64,000 bases of DNA from positions 1 through 64,000 of the forward strand of contig NZ_BGNG01000009.1 of assembly GCF_003203515.1 (NCBI RefSeq), read 5' to 3'. This stretch comes from Glaciecola sp. KUL10 (GTDB lineage: Bacteria; Pseudomonadota; Gammaproteobacteria; Enterobacterales; Alteromonadaceae). Positions 47,657 through 56,804 of this stretch are shown here, one piece after another. Position 1 is the stretch's first letter, and every line of letters begins with the position of its first letter. Under the pieces are notes generated by a model that was not told the DNA's origin, did no database searches, and saw only the letters and a program-made list of their open reading frames with translations. The position numbers and the translations under genes are program-made.

Positions 47657-49189
47657 ATGAATATGAACACATCAACATTTAAATCTTATTGTCTATGCTT
47701 TTGTCTGATTACACTTTGCTTTTGGACACCTACTTATGCTGCCGAACAAGATAATAAAACCCGTGCGATAGAAAACCCAAATATGATTCAATTAAGTTCA
47801 GAGATGATCGAACAAGATGTCGCGCTGCTAAAGGAGGCTTACTCAAGAATTCATCCTGGTTACACGCGTTATGCAAAACTCGAAGCGTTAGAGGCTGCAT
47901 GGGACGAGATCATAATCAAGTCGAAGCGACAAGGTGGAATGACGCTTGCCAATTTTTATCTATATGTTCAGGATGCGCTGACAAAGATTCGTTGTGATCA
48001 CACCAAAGCTAATTTACCTAAAAGCATTGCGCAACGTCGCAAACAGCAAGCAGTGTACTTGCCTTTTGAATGGAGGTGGTTAGAAAATCGCGCCATTGTC
48101 ACTCAAGTACCTCAAGGTAGCCCGCTGGCAGTCAATGATGAAATTATGAGTATTGATGGCAGGAAAATATCTGAAATAGTCGCTGATGTAAGAGATTACA
48201 CACCCGTCGACGGTTATACAGAATGGGCGAAAGATACTGGCGTGGGTGCTTCATACGAGTTTATGGGCGGGGCAGTCGATCATTTTGGTGATTTACTTTG
48301 GAATTATAAGGCACAAGCCACTATTGAGTTTGTTAATTCAGCCTCTACTTTACAAACTGCTCAAGTTAGCCGAGTCACTCACCCAGAATGGCTAGCAATC
48401 ATAAGCACTAAGGATGAAACTGGCAAAGCGCTCAGTAACAACTTCAAAGATGCCGTTTATTTTGAGCAAATTGATGAGCGCACGGCACTGCTGCGTGTAG
48501 ATACGTTTGTTAATTACCGAGAGCCTGTCAAACCAGAAGATATTTACACGCCCATTTTTAAAGCGCTTAAGCAAAATAACACACAAACCCTGATTCTAGA
48601 TTTGCGCAACAATGGCGGAGGCTCTAGCGATGCCATGTTAGGTTTGTTTGCTAATTTGATTCAAAAGAAAACATCTTTTATCAAAGATATGACCGTTGCA
48701 ACCTTGGACCACGATGGTTTAGAGGAGTATTTATGGTCTTGGGATAAACGCGTGATTAACCCTAACCGCTTAGGCTTTAGTAGCAATGATGATGGTACAT
48801 ATTCATTGCGTTCTTGGTTTTCTGACGAATTATCAATGATCAAGTCTGAACAATATGCTTTTAATGGCAAAGTGATAGCACTGACTAGCAACAGTAATGG
48901 TTCGGCAAGTACCAATTTACTTTCGGTTTTAAAAGCAAAAGGCAGAGTGACGATAGTCGGTGAAAAGACAGGTGGGAGTGCTCAAGGGCCAAATGGTGGA
49001 GTATTGATAACTCTACGCTTACCTAACTCAAACATTACCACGCGAATCCCCGTTTTTAAGTATAGTAATAATGTCAAATCGTTTGAATTTGGGATGGGTT
49101 TAACACCTGATGTTTATGCGCCAATGACGGTTAACGCATTAGTAAATAAACAGGATCCTGCGCTAGAAAGTGCGCTGTCTAGTCTTTGA
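47657..49189 (+). CDS. exported S41-family peptidase
   Basis: This 510-aa protein has a signal peptide (SYCLCFCLITLCFWTPTYA) and an S41 tail-specific protease domain. A PDZ-like segment is visible at AVNDEIMSIDGRKISEIV. The catalytic part includes LILDLRNNGGGSSDAML, with nucleophile S416 in SNSNGSAST and the glycine-rich GEKTGGSAQGPNGG. GAAGAG precedes the ATG. It is the last gene on + before the convergent yggS cluster. It may process envelope proteins or peptides; the substrate is unknown. Confidence 0.9.
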   Translation: MNMNTSTFKSYCLCFCLITLCFWTPTYAAEQDNKTRAIENPNMIQLSSEMIEQDVALLKEAYSRIHPGYTRYAKLEALEAAWDEIIIKSKRQGGMTLANFYLYVQDALTKIRCDHTKANLPKSIAQRRKQQAVYLPFEWRWLENRAIVTQVPQGSPLAVNDEIMSIDGRKISEIVADVRDYTPVDGYTEWAKDTGVGASYEFMGGAVDHFGDLLWNYKAQATIEFVNSASTLQTAQVSRVTHPEWLAIISTKDETGKALSNNFKDAVYFEQIDERTALLRVDTFVNYREPVKPEDIYTPIFKALKQNNTQTLILDLRNNGGGSSDAMLGLFANLIQKKTSFIKDMTVATLDHDGLEEYLWSWDKRVINPNRLGFSSNDDGTYSLRSWFSDELSMIKSEQYAFNGKVIALTSNSNGSASTNLLSVLKAKGRVTIVGEKTGGSAQGPNGGVLITLRLPNSNITTRIPVFKYSNNVKSFEFGMGLTPDVYAPMTVNALVNKQDPALESALSSL

Positions 49190-49214
49190 ATATGGTTTTG
49201 CAACCATTAAAAGC

Positions 49215-49652
49215 CTAGTCTTCATTCTCATACATCAGCTGCTGAAACTGCAGCTTTTGTGTGTTATTTCCTTGCTTGATGTCGATATCGAAGCGATAGG
49301 TTTCTTTATCATCGTGATTAAGGACAGCTAGGTAATAAATCGCTTTGCCTTCTTTGACTTCTTTAAACTCTAAGGGCTTGTTGTTGCCTAAAAGGTTTCG
49401 AGCGCGACCACTAATTTCGACTGATTGCGCCTCTTTCGTTCGCCGATCTAGCACTGAGATATTGATCAATGCATTTGACTTACTACGAACGATATTGTTC
49501 GCACGCGCTATTTCAGGTTGTAGGAAAGTCGTGCCAAAAGCAATGTAATGCACTTCCCATGGCCCAAGTGTTTTCTTTTGCTCTGCAAAGGTGTTTGCGC
49601 TTAAAAAAAGTAAGCAAAAACTCAATACACAAAATAACTTCTTAAACATCTG
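49215..49652 (-). CDS. DUF4426 periplasmic protein
   Basis: This 145-aa exported protein has a signal peptide (LFCVLSFCLLFLSANTFA) and the DUF4426 body (GPWEVHYIAFGTTFLQPEIARANNIVRSKS). I start it at ATG 49652; the longer frame to 49697 would run into yggT and lacks a signal peptide at its start. It follows yggS-proC-yggT, as in many gammaproteobacteria. Its function is unknown. Confidence 0.85.
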   Translation of the reverse strand, partial: QMFKKLFCVLSFCLLFLSANTFAEQKKTLGPWEVHYIAFGTTFLQPEIARANNIVRSKSNALINISVLDRRTKEAQSVEISGRARNLLGNNKPLEFKEVKEGKAIYYLAVLNHDDKETYRFDIDIKQGNNTQKLQFQQLMYENED

Positions 49653-49680
49653 CGACGATTCCTTAGTATTTATTTTAAGT

Positions 49681-50217
49681 TTAAAACCCGTGTTCAATAA
49701 GCCTTGTTACGAAGTTTAATGCCAAAATGACTACCAATATAGAAAAGTCTAAGCCGCCCATTGGAGGAATTACTTTACGCACAGGCGCCAAAAACGGCTC
49801 TGTTAATTGAATCATGACTAACTCAACGGGGTTGTTACCCTGGCTAATAAAACTGAATATTGCGCGGATGATAAGCACATAGAAGACTAAGTTTAAAAAT
49901 TGAATCAGCAGTGCTTTTAATGAGCCGATGGCAATGGCCAAAGCAGGCGCAAAAGCACCTCCACCGAATAAAGTTTGCAATACAAAGTATTTGATGACGA
50001 TGACTGCAAGTGCAAATAAAAACAGCGATGTATCAAATCGCCCGATGGGAGGGATAAAGCGTCTCAGTGGTCCCACAACCGGTTGCGTGACTTTGACAAC
50101 AAATTGGCTAAATGGGTTGTAGTAATCTGCTCTGACAAATTGCATCCACGTGCGCATCAAAATAATCATGATGTAGGCATCAAACAGAAAGTTAAGTAAG
50201 TAAAGTGACGCAACCAT
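49681..50217 (-). CDS. yggT: YggT family membrane protein
   Basis: This inner-membrane protein of 178 aa contains two YggT repeats, each ending near a VxPxRRxIPPxGxxD motif (GPLRRFIPPIGRFDTSLFLF and APVRKVIPPMGGLDFSILVV). The family is linked to membrane integrity, osmotic tolerance and, in plants, chloroplast division. It is encoded 111 bp after proC in the conserved yggS-proC-yggT order. Confidence 0.93.
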   Translation of the reverse strand: MVASLYLLNFLFDAYIMIILMRTWMQFVRADYYNPFSQFVVKVTQPVVGPLRRFIPPIGRFDTSLFLFALAVIVIKYFVLQTLFGGGAFAPALAIAIGSLKALLIQFLNLVFYVLIIRAIFSFISQGNNPVELVMIQLTEPFLAPVRKVIPPMGGLDFSILVVILALNFVTRLIEHGF

Positions 50218-50328
50218 ATTTTTGCTCTTTTATTTGTTGTTTATTGAATTGATGTAAAACGTTTTAAGACGTACTTCGATAACATGTCATTGATTCAAAG
50301 TGTAGCCTTGAATCAACCTAAAAGTCAT

Positions 50329-51150
50329 TTAAAACTGTTTTGACATTTCTTTTGCACGAGCCACAGCAGCTCTCATTGACTTCGCAACAGTTTCTTCTAA
50401 ACCACTTTTCCGAAAAGTCTCAATCGCTTCATGTGTCGTGCCACCTTTAGAGGTAACTTGGGCTCTTAACTCACTTAATTCAAGGCTTGAATTGTGACTA
50501 ATCATTTCAGCACTGCCTTTCATTGCCTGTTGAACCAGTAATCGGGCATCGCTTTTGTTTAAGCCCATCTTCATAGCTTCGTCTTGCATAGCTTGTGCGA
50601 ACAGAAAAAAGTAAGCTGGGCTGCTGCCTGCTGCTGCGATCACGGTGTTGATTTGCTCTTCTTCTTCAACCCACAATACTTCGCCGACCTGCTGCATAAC
50701 ATGGGCAACAAAGGCTTTATCTTCTTCGTTCACGCTCTCGTTTGCGAATAAACCTGTCATACCTAATCCCAAAGAAGAAGGTGTATTTGGCATTGTGCGA
50801 ACGATATTTTTATGACCACCGAGCATTGCACTTAGTCTATCGCTGGTGATACCGGCGGCAATTGAAACAATAATTTTATCGCTGATATCCACTGATGAAA
50901 TCAAATCTGCGCACACTTGTTCCATCAATTGTGGCTTAACGGACAACACGATTACTTGGGCAAACTCTGCTGCTTGGTGGTTGGATTGAGTTACTTGAAT
51001 TGAAAAGTCTTTTTCTAATGCATCTAACTTGGGTGTTGACGGATTGCTAGCCATAACCAAGTCTGCTTGATATCCATTTGTAATTAAGCCTGAAATAATG
51101 CTGCGAGGCATATTGCCCGCGCCGATAAAACTAATCTTTCTTAACTGCAT
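50329..51150 (-). CDS. proC: pyrroline-5-carboxylate reductase
   Basis: This enzyme makes proline from pyrroline-5-carboxylate with NAD(P)H. It is 273 aa long and carries the N-terminal Rossmann segment ISFIGAGNMPRSIISGLI and the C-terminal family block LRAQVTSKGGTTHEAIETF. It starts 24 bp after yggS and is probably cotranscribed with it. Confidence 0.96.
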   Translation of the reverse strand: MQLRKISFIGAGNMPRSIISGLITNGYQADLVMASNPSTPKLDALEKDFSIQVTQSNHQAAEFAQVIVLSVKPQLMEQVCADLISSVDISDKIIVSIAAGITSDRLSAMLGGHKNIVRTMPNTPSSLGLGMTGLFANESVNEEDKAFVAHVMQQVGEVLWVEEEEQINTVIAAAGSSPAYFFLFAQAMQDEAMKMGLNKSDARLLVQQAMKGSAEMISHNSSLELSELRAQVTSKGGTTHEAIETFRKSGLEETVAKSMRAAVARAKEMSKQF

Positions 51151-51174
51151 GAGACCTCTTTGTTTGAATTTATG

Positions 51175-51885
51175 TTAAGTGTTTGTTTTGACGCGTTGCC
51201 CAAAAATAGCGGTGCCCACTCTTACCATGGTCGAACCGCACTCAATGGCCACATCAATATCACCACTCATTCCGATGGATAGGGTATCAAAGTCAGAGAA
51301 TTTTTGTTTGCATTGCTCAAATAGTGAGCGCATCTGATCGAAGCTATTTTTTTGTGTCGCTTTGTCATCACTGGCTTTTGGAATCGCCATCAAACCTCTT
51401 ATTTTGATTTTTTCTAAAGTTTGCATCGATGCGACTAAATCAATGACTTCGCTGGGCAATACGCCTGCCTTGCTTTCTTCCTTATCTATGTTGACTTGGA
51501 TGCAGCAATTTAAAGGGGCTTTAAAAACAGGCCTTTGCTCGTTAATGCGCTTTGCTATTTTTAGTCGGTCTAGTGAATGCATCCAATCAAAATTTTCAGC
51601 CACTAAACGACTCTTGTTTGACTGAAGTGGGCCGATAAAATGCCATATGATGCCTTGAAATGATTTCAGTTGTAACACTTTATCAACGCCCTCTTGGACG
51701 TAGTTTTCACCAAAGTGACGTTGTCCTGATTCATACGCAAGCACGATATCAGATACGGGTTTGGTTTTACTTACCGCTAATAAATTAATATCGTTTTCGT
51801 CTCGTCCTGCAGCTTTTGCATGCGATTTGATAAGGTCGCGAACCGTATTAAGGTTCTCAGCAATCGGGGCAGTGTTATCAAGCAT
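51175..51885 (-). CDS. yggS: PLP homeostasis protein (YggS/PROSC)
   Basis: This PLP-binding protein of 236 aa has a single-domain alanine racemase-like barrel. PLP lysine K40 lies in NLLAVSKTKP, and HFGENYVQEG and SIGMSGDIDVAIECGSTMVRVG are intact. It regulates the pool of free PLP and has no clear catalytic role. It opens the yggS-proC-yggT-DUF4426 set, divergent from pilT across 97 bp. Confidence 0.95.
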   Translation of the reverse strand: MLDNTAPIAENLNTVRDLIKSHAKAAGRDENDINLLAVSKTKPVSDIVLAYESGQRHFGENYVQEGVDKVLQLKSFQGIIWHFIGPLQSNKSRLVAENFDWMHSLDRLKIAKRINEQRPVFKAPLNCCIQVNIDKEESKAGVLPSEVIDLVASMQTLEKIKIRGLMAIPKASDDKATQKNSFDQMRSLFEQCKQKFSDFDTLSIGMSGDIDVAIECGSTMVRVGTAIFGQRVKTNT

Positions 51886-51982
51886 CGTTATTTTCTCGTT
51901 GTGACAGCATTTAAATTTCTATCGAGCTTATAAGTGATGATTGCCAAGCTCGATCAATAAATATCAACTTAAGGTAGATAGC

Positions 51983-53029
51983 ATGGATATTAACGAACTT
52001 TTGGCCTTCAGTGTTAGCAACAAAGCGTCAGATTTGCATTTAAGCGCAGGTCTTCCGCCTATTATTCGAGTTGATGGTGAAATGCGTCGACTAAACGTTG
52101 ACCCACTTGATCACAAACAAGTGCATGGCCTCATATATGACATTATGAATGATATGCAACGCAAGGAATATGAAGAAAACTTAGAAGTTGATTTTTCGTT
52201 TGAAGTAAAGGATTTATCTCGTTTCCGTGTCAATGCATTTATGCAAAACCGCGGTGCAGCTGCCGTGTTAAGAACGATTCCTAGCGATGTACTTACGCTC
52301 GACCAACTAGGCGCTCCCGATATTTTTAAAGAAATCATCAATCAACCCACTGGCATTGTATTGGTCACCGGCGCGACCGGTTCTGGTAAAAGTACAACAC
52401 TTGCGGCCATGGTTGATCATATTAATACGCACAAGCGTGAGCATATCTTAACGATCGAAGACCCTATTGAATTTGTGCATGATAACAAGCTTAGTGTAAT
52501 GAATCAGCGCGAAGTTCATCGTGATACGCACAGCTTTAACAATGCATTACGCTCAGCATTACGCGAAGACCCAGATGTTATCTTAGTGGGTGAATTACGT
52601 GATTTAGAGACCATCCGCTTAGCTATCTCTGCTGCCGAAACAGGGCACTTGGTATTTGGTACTTTGCACACAAACTCTGCACCCAAAACCATCGATAGAA
52701 TAATTGATGTCTTCCCAGCAGAAGAAAAATCAATGGTGCGATCAATGTTGTCAGAGTCTTTGCGCGCGGTTATTTCACAGACCTTACTGAAAAAAGTGGG
52801 CGGTGGTCGCGTGGCGGCGCATGAGATCATGGTCGGTATTCCTGCTATTCGAAATCTAATACGCGAAGACAAAGTACCGCAAATGTACTCAGTCATCCAA
52901 ACAGGACAAGCACACGGTATGCAAACGATGGATCAGTGTTTACAAAAGCTTGTCGCAATGGGCGTGATTACTCAACAAGATGCCAATGCTAAATCAGTGG
53001 ATAAACAACAAACCAGTTCAGGCTTTTAA
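51983..53029 (+). CDS. pilT: type IV pilus retraction ATPase PilT
   Basis: This hexameric ATPase of 348 aa powers retraction of type IV pili and twitching motility. Walker A is GATGSGKS (130-137), Walker B lies in PDVILVGELRDLET, and the Asp and His boxes are present (EHILTIEDPIEFVH; GHLVFGTLHTNSA). The start is ATG 51983, giving the canonical MDINELLAFSV; AAGG lies upstream, and the frame beginning at 51941 is a spurious extension. It is followed by pilU. Confidence 0.97.
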   Translation: MDINELLAFSVSNKASDLHLSAGLPPIIRVDGEMRRLNVDPLDHKQVHGLIYDIMNDMQRKEYEENLEVDFSFEVKDLSRFRVNAFMQNRGAAAVLRTIPSDVLTLDQLGAPDIFKEIINQPTGIVLVTGATGSGKSTTLAAMVDHINTHKREHILTIEDPIEFVHDNKLSVMNQREVHRDTHSFNNALRSALREDPDVILVGELRDLETIRLAISAAETGHLVFGTLHTNSAPKTIDRIIDVFPAEEKSMVRSMLSESLRAVISQTLLKKVGGGRVAAHEIMVGIPAIRNLIREDKVPQMYSVIQTGQAHGMQTMDQCLQKLVAMGVITQQDANAKSVDKQQTSSGF

Positions 53030-53100
53030 GCATTTTAAAATTAATTACGACTGATATAGAAAGATGATAAAAAGAGAAGCGATAAAGAGAGAATACAGAA

Positions 53101-54216
53101 ATGATGAATTTAGAGCAGTGCCTAGAAGACATGGTTGCGCATCAAGCTTCCGATTTATTCGTGACAGTGGGCATGCCAGTGAGTGCCAAAATCAATGGCC
53201 AACTAACACCTTTAACCTCTATGCCTTTAAATGAAGAGGATGCACTGGATCTGGTTCATCAAGCAATGACCGACAAACAGCAAACCAGCTTTGCAGAAGA
53301 TAAAGAGTGTAACTTTGCGATTGCACGAGATGGTATTGGCCGTTTTCGTTGCAGTGCTTTTTGGCAGCGTGATCAAGCGGGGATGGTGGTCAGGCGCATC
53401 GTGACCGAGATCCCTCAAGTGGGTGATTTAGGCTTACCCAGCGTGCTCAAAGACATCATCATGGCAAAAAAAGGCTTGGTACTTTTTGTGGGCGGTACTG
53501 GAACAGGTAAATCAACTTCGCTTGCGGCGTTGATAGGGCATCGTAATGAAAATTCTCATGGCCATATTTTAACCATTGAAGACCCAATCGAATTCGTACA
53601 CGAACACCGAAATTGTGTGGTTACTCAAAGAGAAGTCGGCATCGATACTTTATCTTTTGATGACGCACTAAAAAGCTCATTAAGACAAGCGCCTGACGTT
53701 ATTTTAATTGGTGAAATTAGGTCGATGGAAACTATGGAATATGCAATGTCTTTTGCCGACACAGGCCATTTATGCGTTGCAACACTGCACGCCAATAATG
53801 CCAATCAGGCAATTGAGCGCATTATGCATCTTGCGCCAAAAGAATTACACAGTAAATTGCGTTTTGATCTTAGCCAAAACATCAGAGCCATTGTTGCACA
53901 ACAATTAGTGCCAACAGTTGATGGAAACGGCCGAGTAGCGGCAATCGAAATCCTATTGAACTCACCCTTAGTCGCTGATTTAATCCAACGTAACGAAATC
54001 GGCAGCTTAAAAGAGGCCATGGTTAAAGGCAAAGAAAGCGGGATGCAAACCTTTGATATGGCGCTCTATGAGCTTTTCAAATCAGGTCGAATTACTGAAG
54101 AACAGGCCATGCATAATGCTGACTCTCCGAATGACTTACGATTGATGATTAAACTAGATAGTAATTCGGGCACTAATTTGGGGTCGCTATCCGGTGTATC
54201 AATTGACATGGATTGA
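53101..54216 (+). CDS. pilU: type IV pilus ATPase PilU
   Basis: This PilT paralogue of 371 aa assists retraction under load. Walker A is GGTGTGKS (131-138), and the Asp/Walker B/His boxes are conserved (HILTIEDPIEFVHEH; PDVILIGEIRSMETMEYA; GHLCVATLHANNA). Compared with PilT, the C-terminal tail is longer (LMIKLDSNSGTNLGSLSG). It starts 71 bp after pilT and a strong hairpin follows its stop. Confidence 0.95.
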   Translation: MMNLEQCLEDMVAHQASDLFVTVGMPVSAKINGQLTPLTSMPLNEEDALDLVHQAMTDKQQTSFAEDKECNFAIARDGIGRFRCSAFWQRDQAGMVVRRIVTEIPQVGDLGLPSVLKDIIMAKKGLVLFVGGTGTGKSTSLAALIGHRNENSHGHILTIEDPIEFVHEHRNCVVTQREVGIDTLSFDDALKSSLRQAPDVILIGEIRSMETMEYAMSFADTGHLCVATLHANNANQAIERIMHLAPKELHSKLRFDLSQNIRAIVAQQLVPTVDGNGRVAAIEILLNSPLVADLIQRNEIGSLKEAMVKGKESGMQTFDMALYELFKSGRITEEQAMHNADSPNDLRLMIKLDSNSGTNLGSLSGVSIDMD

Positions 54217-54240
54217 GTTCGTTTTATTGAAACTGTTTAC

Positions 54241-54271
54241 AGATTGTCAAAGCCTATCGCTTTGACAATCT
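54241..54271 (+). terminator. hairpin after pilU
   Basis: AGATTGTCAAAGC (54241-54253), loop CTATC, GCTTTGACAATCT (54259-54271): a perfect 13-bp stem, no U-run. It also covers the stop codon of the small minus-strand gene at 54254-54412. Confidence 0.6.
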
Positions 54272-54412
54272 GACTTGACTGATCTCGCAGCATTTCTGAT
54301 CACCGTAGTAATTATTCGCAAAATTACACACCTTAATGTGTTCATCCTCTTTTATTAGTTTTAATCGCTGGCCTAATTCAATAATAATTTGGTTGATGCT
54401 TTGGTTTTTCAT
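54254..54412 (-). CDS. small hypothetical protein (52 aa)
   Basis: This 52-residue frame starts at ATG 54412 with GGAG (54423-54420) seven bases upstream. It begins MKNQSINQIIIELGQRLKLI, is rich in charged residues, and has three cysteines, two adjacent (QKCCEIS). I recognise no family. It lies on the minus strand in the pilU-transglutaminase gap, and its stop is within the pilU hairpin. The remaining gap, 54413-54649, shows no other gene. The good ribosome site is the main support. Confidence 0.5.
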   Translation of the reverse strand: MKNQSINQIIIELGQRLKLIKEDEHIKVCNFANNYYGDQKCCEISQVRLSKR

Positions 54413-54649
54413 TTTGTCGCTCCATTAAAGTTGACGTTTCAATATGAAGCTTAGTTAATAATTACATTTGATTAAAATGATTAAAACAGATTGAGTTGAT
54501 AGTATTTATGGATTAGCAATGTGCAATAGTTTGGTTGATAGCGGCTATGTTCATCTCAATAATAACGAAGGTTGACGGCTCAGCTTCGCGCAAGCCATTG
54601 TTTAACAATTGTTTAGCCTACAATGAGAGTAGCGCCGAACGAGTGCGCT

Positions 54650-55444
54650 TCACTGCTCTATTGCGTTTTGTAAATTGTCAATCCGTGAGGGGAAAGAGAA
54701 TATAGCACTGGCTAGCGAGAGAGTGTAACCAGGGCCTTCGTTTTCGAGAGCTGACGTGGGAATATAGTAAAGTTGTTCAAAGTCATTGCCAAATAATGCC
54801 GCGTCCAAGATTTGCCATTTCTGCTGATGCAATACTTCGGTCCACGCGTGTCCAAAGGCTGCTAGTTTATTATCTTTGGCGTATATTACAAAACCAACCA
54901 CGTAGCGAGCGGGAATGCCAAGGGCTCTTGTTAGAGCAGTCGTTAGCGCAGCGTATTCAGTGCAATCACCGCTGCGCTGTGACGCCACTCTTGATGCGAT
55001 ATTGAAACTATGAATGTAAGTAGGCTCTGTAATGTATTCACTTACATAATTAGCCAAACTTTCTATTTCAATGTCTTTTAACTCAGTATCTTGAACATTA
55101 TTGAAGCCCTGAATGAAAACTTGGGTACTGGGCTCTTTAAAGTCGATGACAAAGCTATCTTTTAGTGTTTGTTGACCATGGATTTGATTAAAATGAGCTT
55201 GTCCATTCAAGCTGACTTTCAAAAGTGTATCGGACAATACCTCAGATTGAATATTGTCCCATTGACTAAGGGTACCCTTGAGTGATATCGCGTCATCCAC
55301 ATGCAAATCAAAGCTTATATTGTCTGTTAAGTCATCTAAGCTCGGCTTGGAAGAATATATTGGAATACTTGAGAGCAGAGACTCACTCTGAGCTTGAGTA
55401 TTTGCACTAAAGGCTAACAAAAAGAATAAGATAAACTTGTTCAT
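54650..55444 (-). CDS. secreted transglutaminase-like protein
   Basis: This 264-aa exported protein has a signal peptide (FILFFLLAFSANTQAQS) and a transglutaminase-like core. The likely triad is C161 in SGDCTEYAALTTAL, His in FGHAWTEVL and Asp in QILDAALF. Members are peptidases or amidases in the envelope. The ATG overlaps the stop of the upstream 411-aa gene by one base, so the two are coupled. Confidence 0.88.
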   Translation of the reverse strand: MNKFILFFLLAFSANTQAQSESLLSSIPIYSSKPSLDDLTDNISFDLHVDDAISLKGTLSQWDNIQSEVLSDTLLKVSLNGQAHFNQIHGQQTLKDSFVIDFKEPSTQVFIQGFNNVQDTELKDIEIESLANYVSEYITEPTYIHSFNIASRVASQRSGDCTEYAALTTALTRALGIPARYVVGFVIYAKDNKLAAFGHAWTEVLHQQKWQILDAALFGNDFEQLYYIPTSALENEGPGYTLSLASAIFSFPSRIDNLQNAIEQ

Positions 55445-56679
55445 TAAAGTTTAGGCTCACCGCGTTGATATATCTTTGAAATATTGATCTGCACGGGGCC
55501 CTGTCGAATCGTACCTTGGTCAAATACGCCCAGTGCACTAGAGACATAATCCACGTTAATCGGCCCCATCTGCATCAATAAGTTGTTAGGCGTATCAGGT
55601 AAGGTTTTGCTAATTTTTAAGGGTAATGCAGCTGTAGGATCAGCTTCAGTCACCCAGGCATTATAGTCAAGTGAGGGGGCTTCTGAATTGAGTAAATGTG
55701 CACTGGCTAGGTATGCGCCAAACGCAGATAGAAGCCAGTCTTCATAAGCTAAAAATACATCGATTGTTTTCCCTTGCAACTGTCCGGTTACCTTCCACTT
55801 ACCTTCTACTGGTTTTAATGCAAGTTGAGAGGTGTACTGACCGTTTTCTAACACATACTGGTCAGCATTGATAATTGATCCTGTTGGAGAGCTCCATTCT
55901 GTTTCTACCGAATCAGTTACCGACACATTACTTGCATCAACTGGAATCATCATTGATGATTCAATGTACGAATAGACATCGCCATCAACGTCAAGACTGT
56001 GCTTTTCTAATCCATATCCAATGGGGAGGTCATTCAGTGTCATTTTATATACCACTTCAAAAAAACTCTCAGTGGATTCGGATTCGACAAAGGCGTTGAT
56101 AAATGATTCAAATACATTGAAGAACGTCTTGTGGTAGCCAATTTCATTATGGACGCAAATTTGTAAACTATTTTGTGTTTGGGATGAATAAGCTTTTAGA
56201 ACGCCAGAAACAAGCAGTTCACCTTCGCCTAAACTGTAAAATGTATCCAATGATAAATAGGGAGTATCTCCAATAACGCCCACATTGAGTGCATAATTGT
56301 ATTTACTAGCGAAGGGCTTTTTATTGAGTTTAGCCGCACCTTGTATACTTGCTTCGATGACATTCTTTAATGAGTTTGACGTGCCGTCAAATTCTTCAAA
56401 CACATAGCACTCAATGGGACTATCTGTGCCGATATTTACATTGTAGTACCAGACACCATCGCTCTCGCTGATCAAACTAAATTCACCGATGACTTCACTA
56501 TCAACTTTGAACTTAGGAATACTGATAGAGGAACTAGTCTCTAACACAAGTTCTCGCTGCGCAGCTTGTTGAAACCATTTAGGAAATTCGTTGAGATCAA
56601 TTAGGTCTTTTGCCGACGAAAAGCTGCTTGCACAAAGAATTAAAATAACCGCGAAGATCGCTTTTTTAATTTGATTCAC
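55444..56679 (-). CDS. hypothetical exported protein
   Basis: This 411-aa protein has a signal peptide (AIFAVILILCASSFSSAKD) and no further membrane segment. I do not recognise a domain. The sequence is beta-rich (GVWYYNVNIGTDSPIECYVFEE; YALNVGVIGDTPYLSLDTFYSLGEGELLVSG) with two or three Cys. Translational coupling to the transglutaminase-like protein suggests that both act on the same envelope target. Confidence 0.75.
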   Translation of the reverse strand: MNQIKKAIFAVILILCASSFSSAKDLIDLNEFPKWFQQAAQRELVLETSSSISIPKFKVDSEVIGEFSLISESDGVWYYNVNIGTDSPIECYVFEEFDGTSNSLKNVIEASIQGAAKLNKKPFASKYNYALNVGVIGDTPYLSLDTFYSLGEGELLVSGVLKAYSSQTQNSLQICVHNEIGYHKTFFNVFESFINAFVESESTESFFEVVYKMTLNDLPIGYGLEKHSLDVDGDVYSYIESSMMIPVDASNVSVTDSVETEWSSPTGSIINADQYVLENGQYTSQLALKPVEGKWKVTGQLQGKTIDVFLAYEDWLLSAFGAYLASAHLLNSEAPSLDYNAWVTEADPTAALPLKISKTLPDTPNNLLMQMGPINVDYVSSALGVFDQGTIRQGPVQINISKIYQRGEPKL

Positions 56680-56804
56680 TATGGGGTCATCCTTGATATA
56701 ACAATATTGAGTGTACTTAACGAAGTATACCGCTTAACTTTGCAAGAGCACAGCGATGTAGGTACAGTTTTTATTCCAGTAAATGATTCTGAGTAAGGTT
56801 ATTG

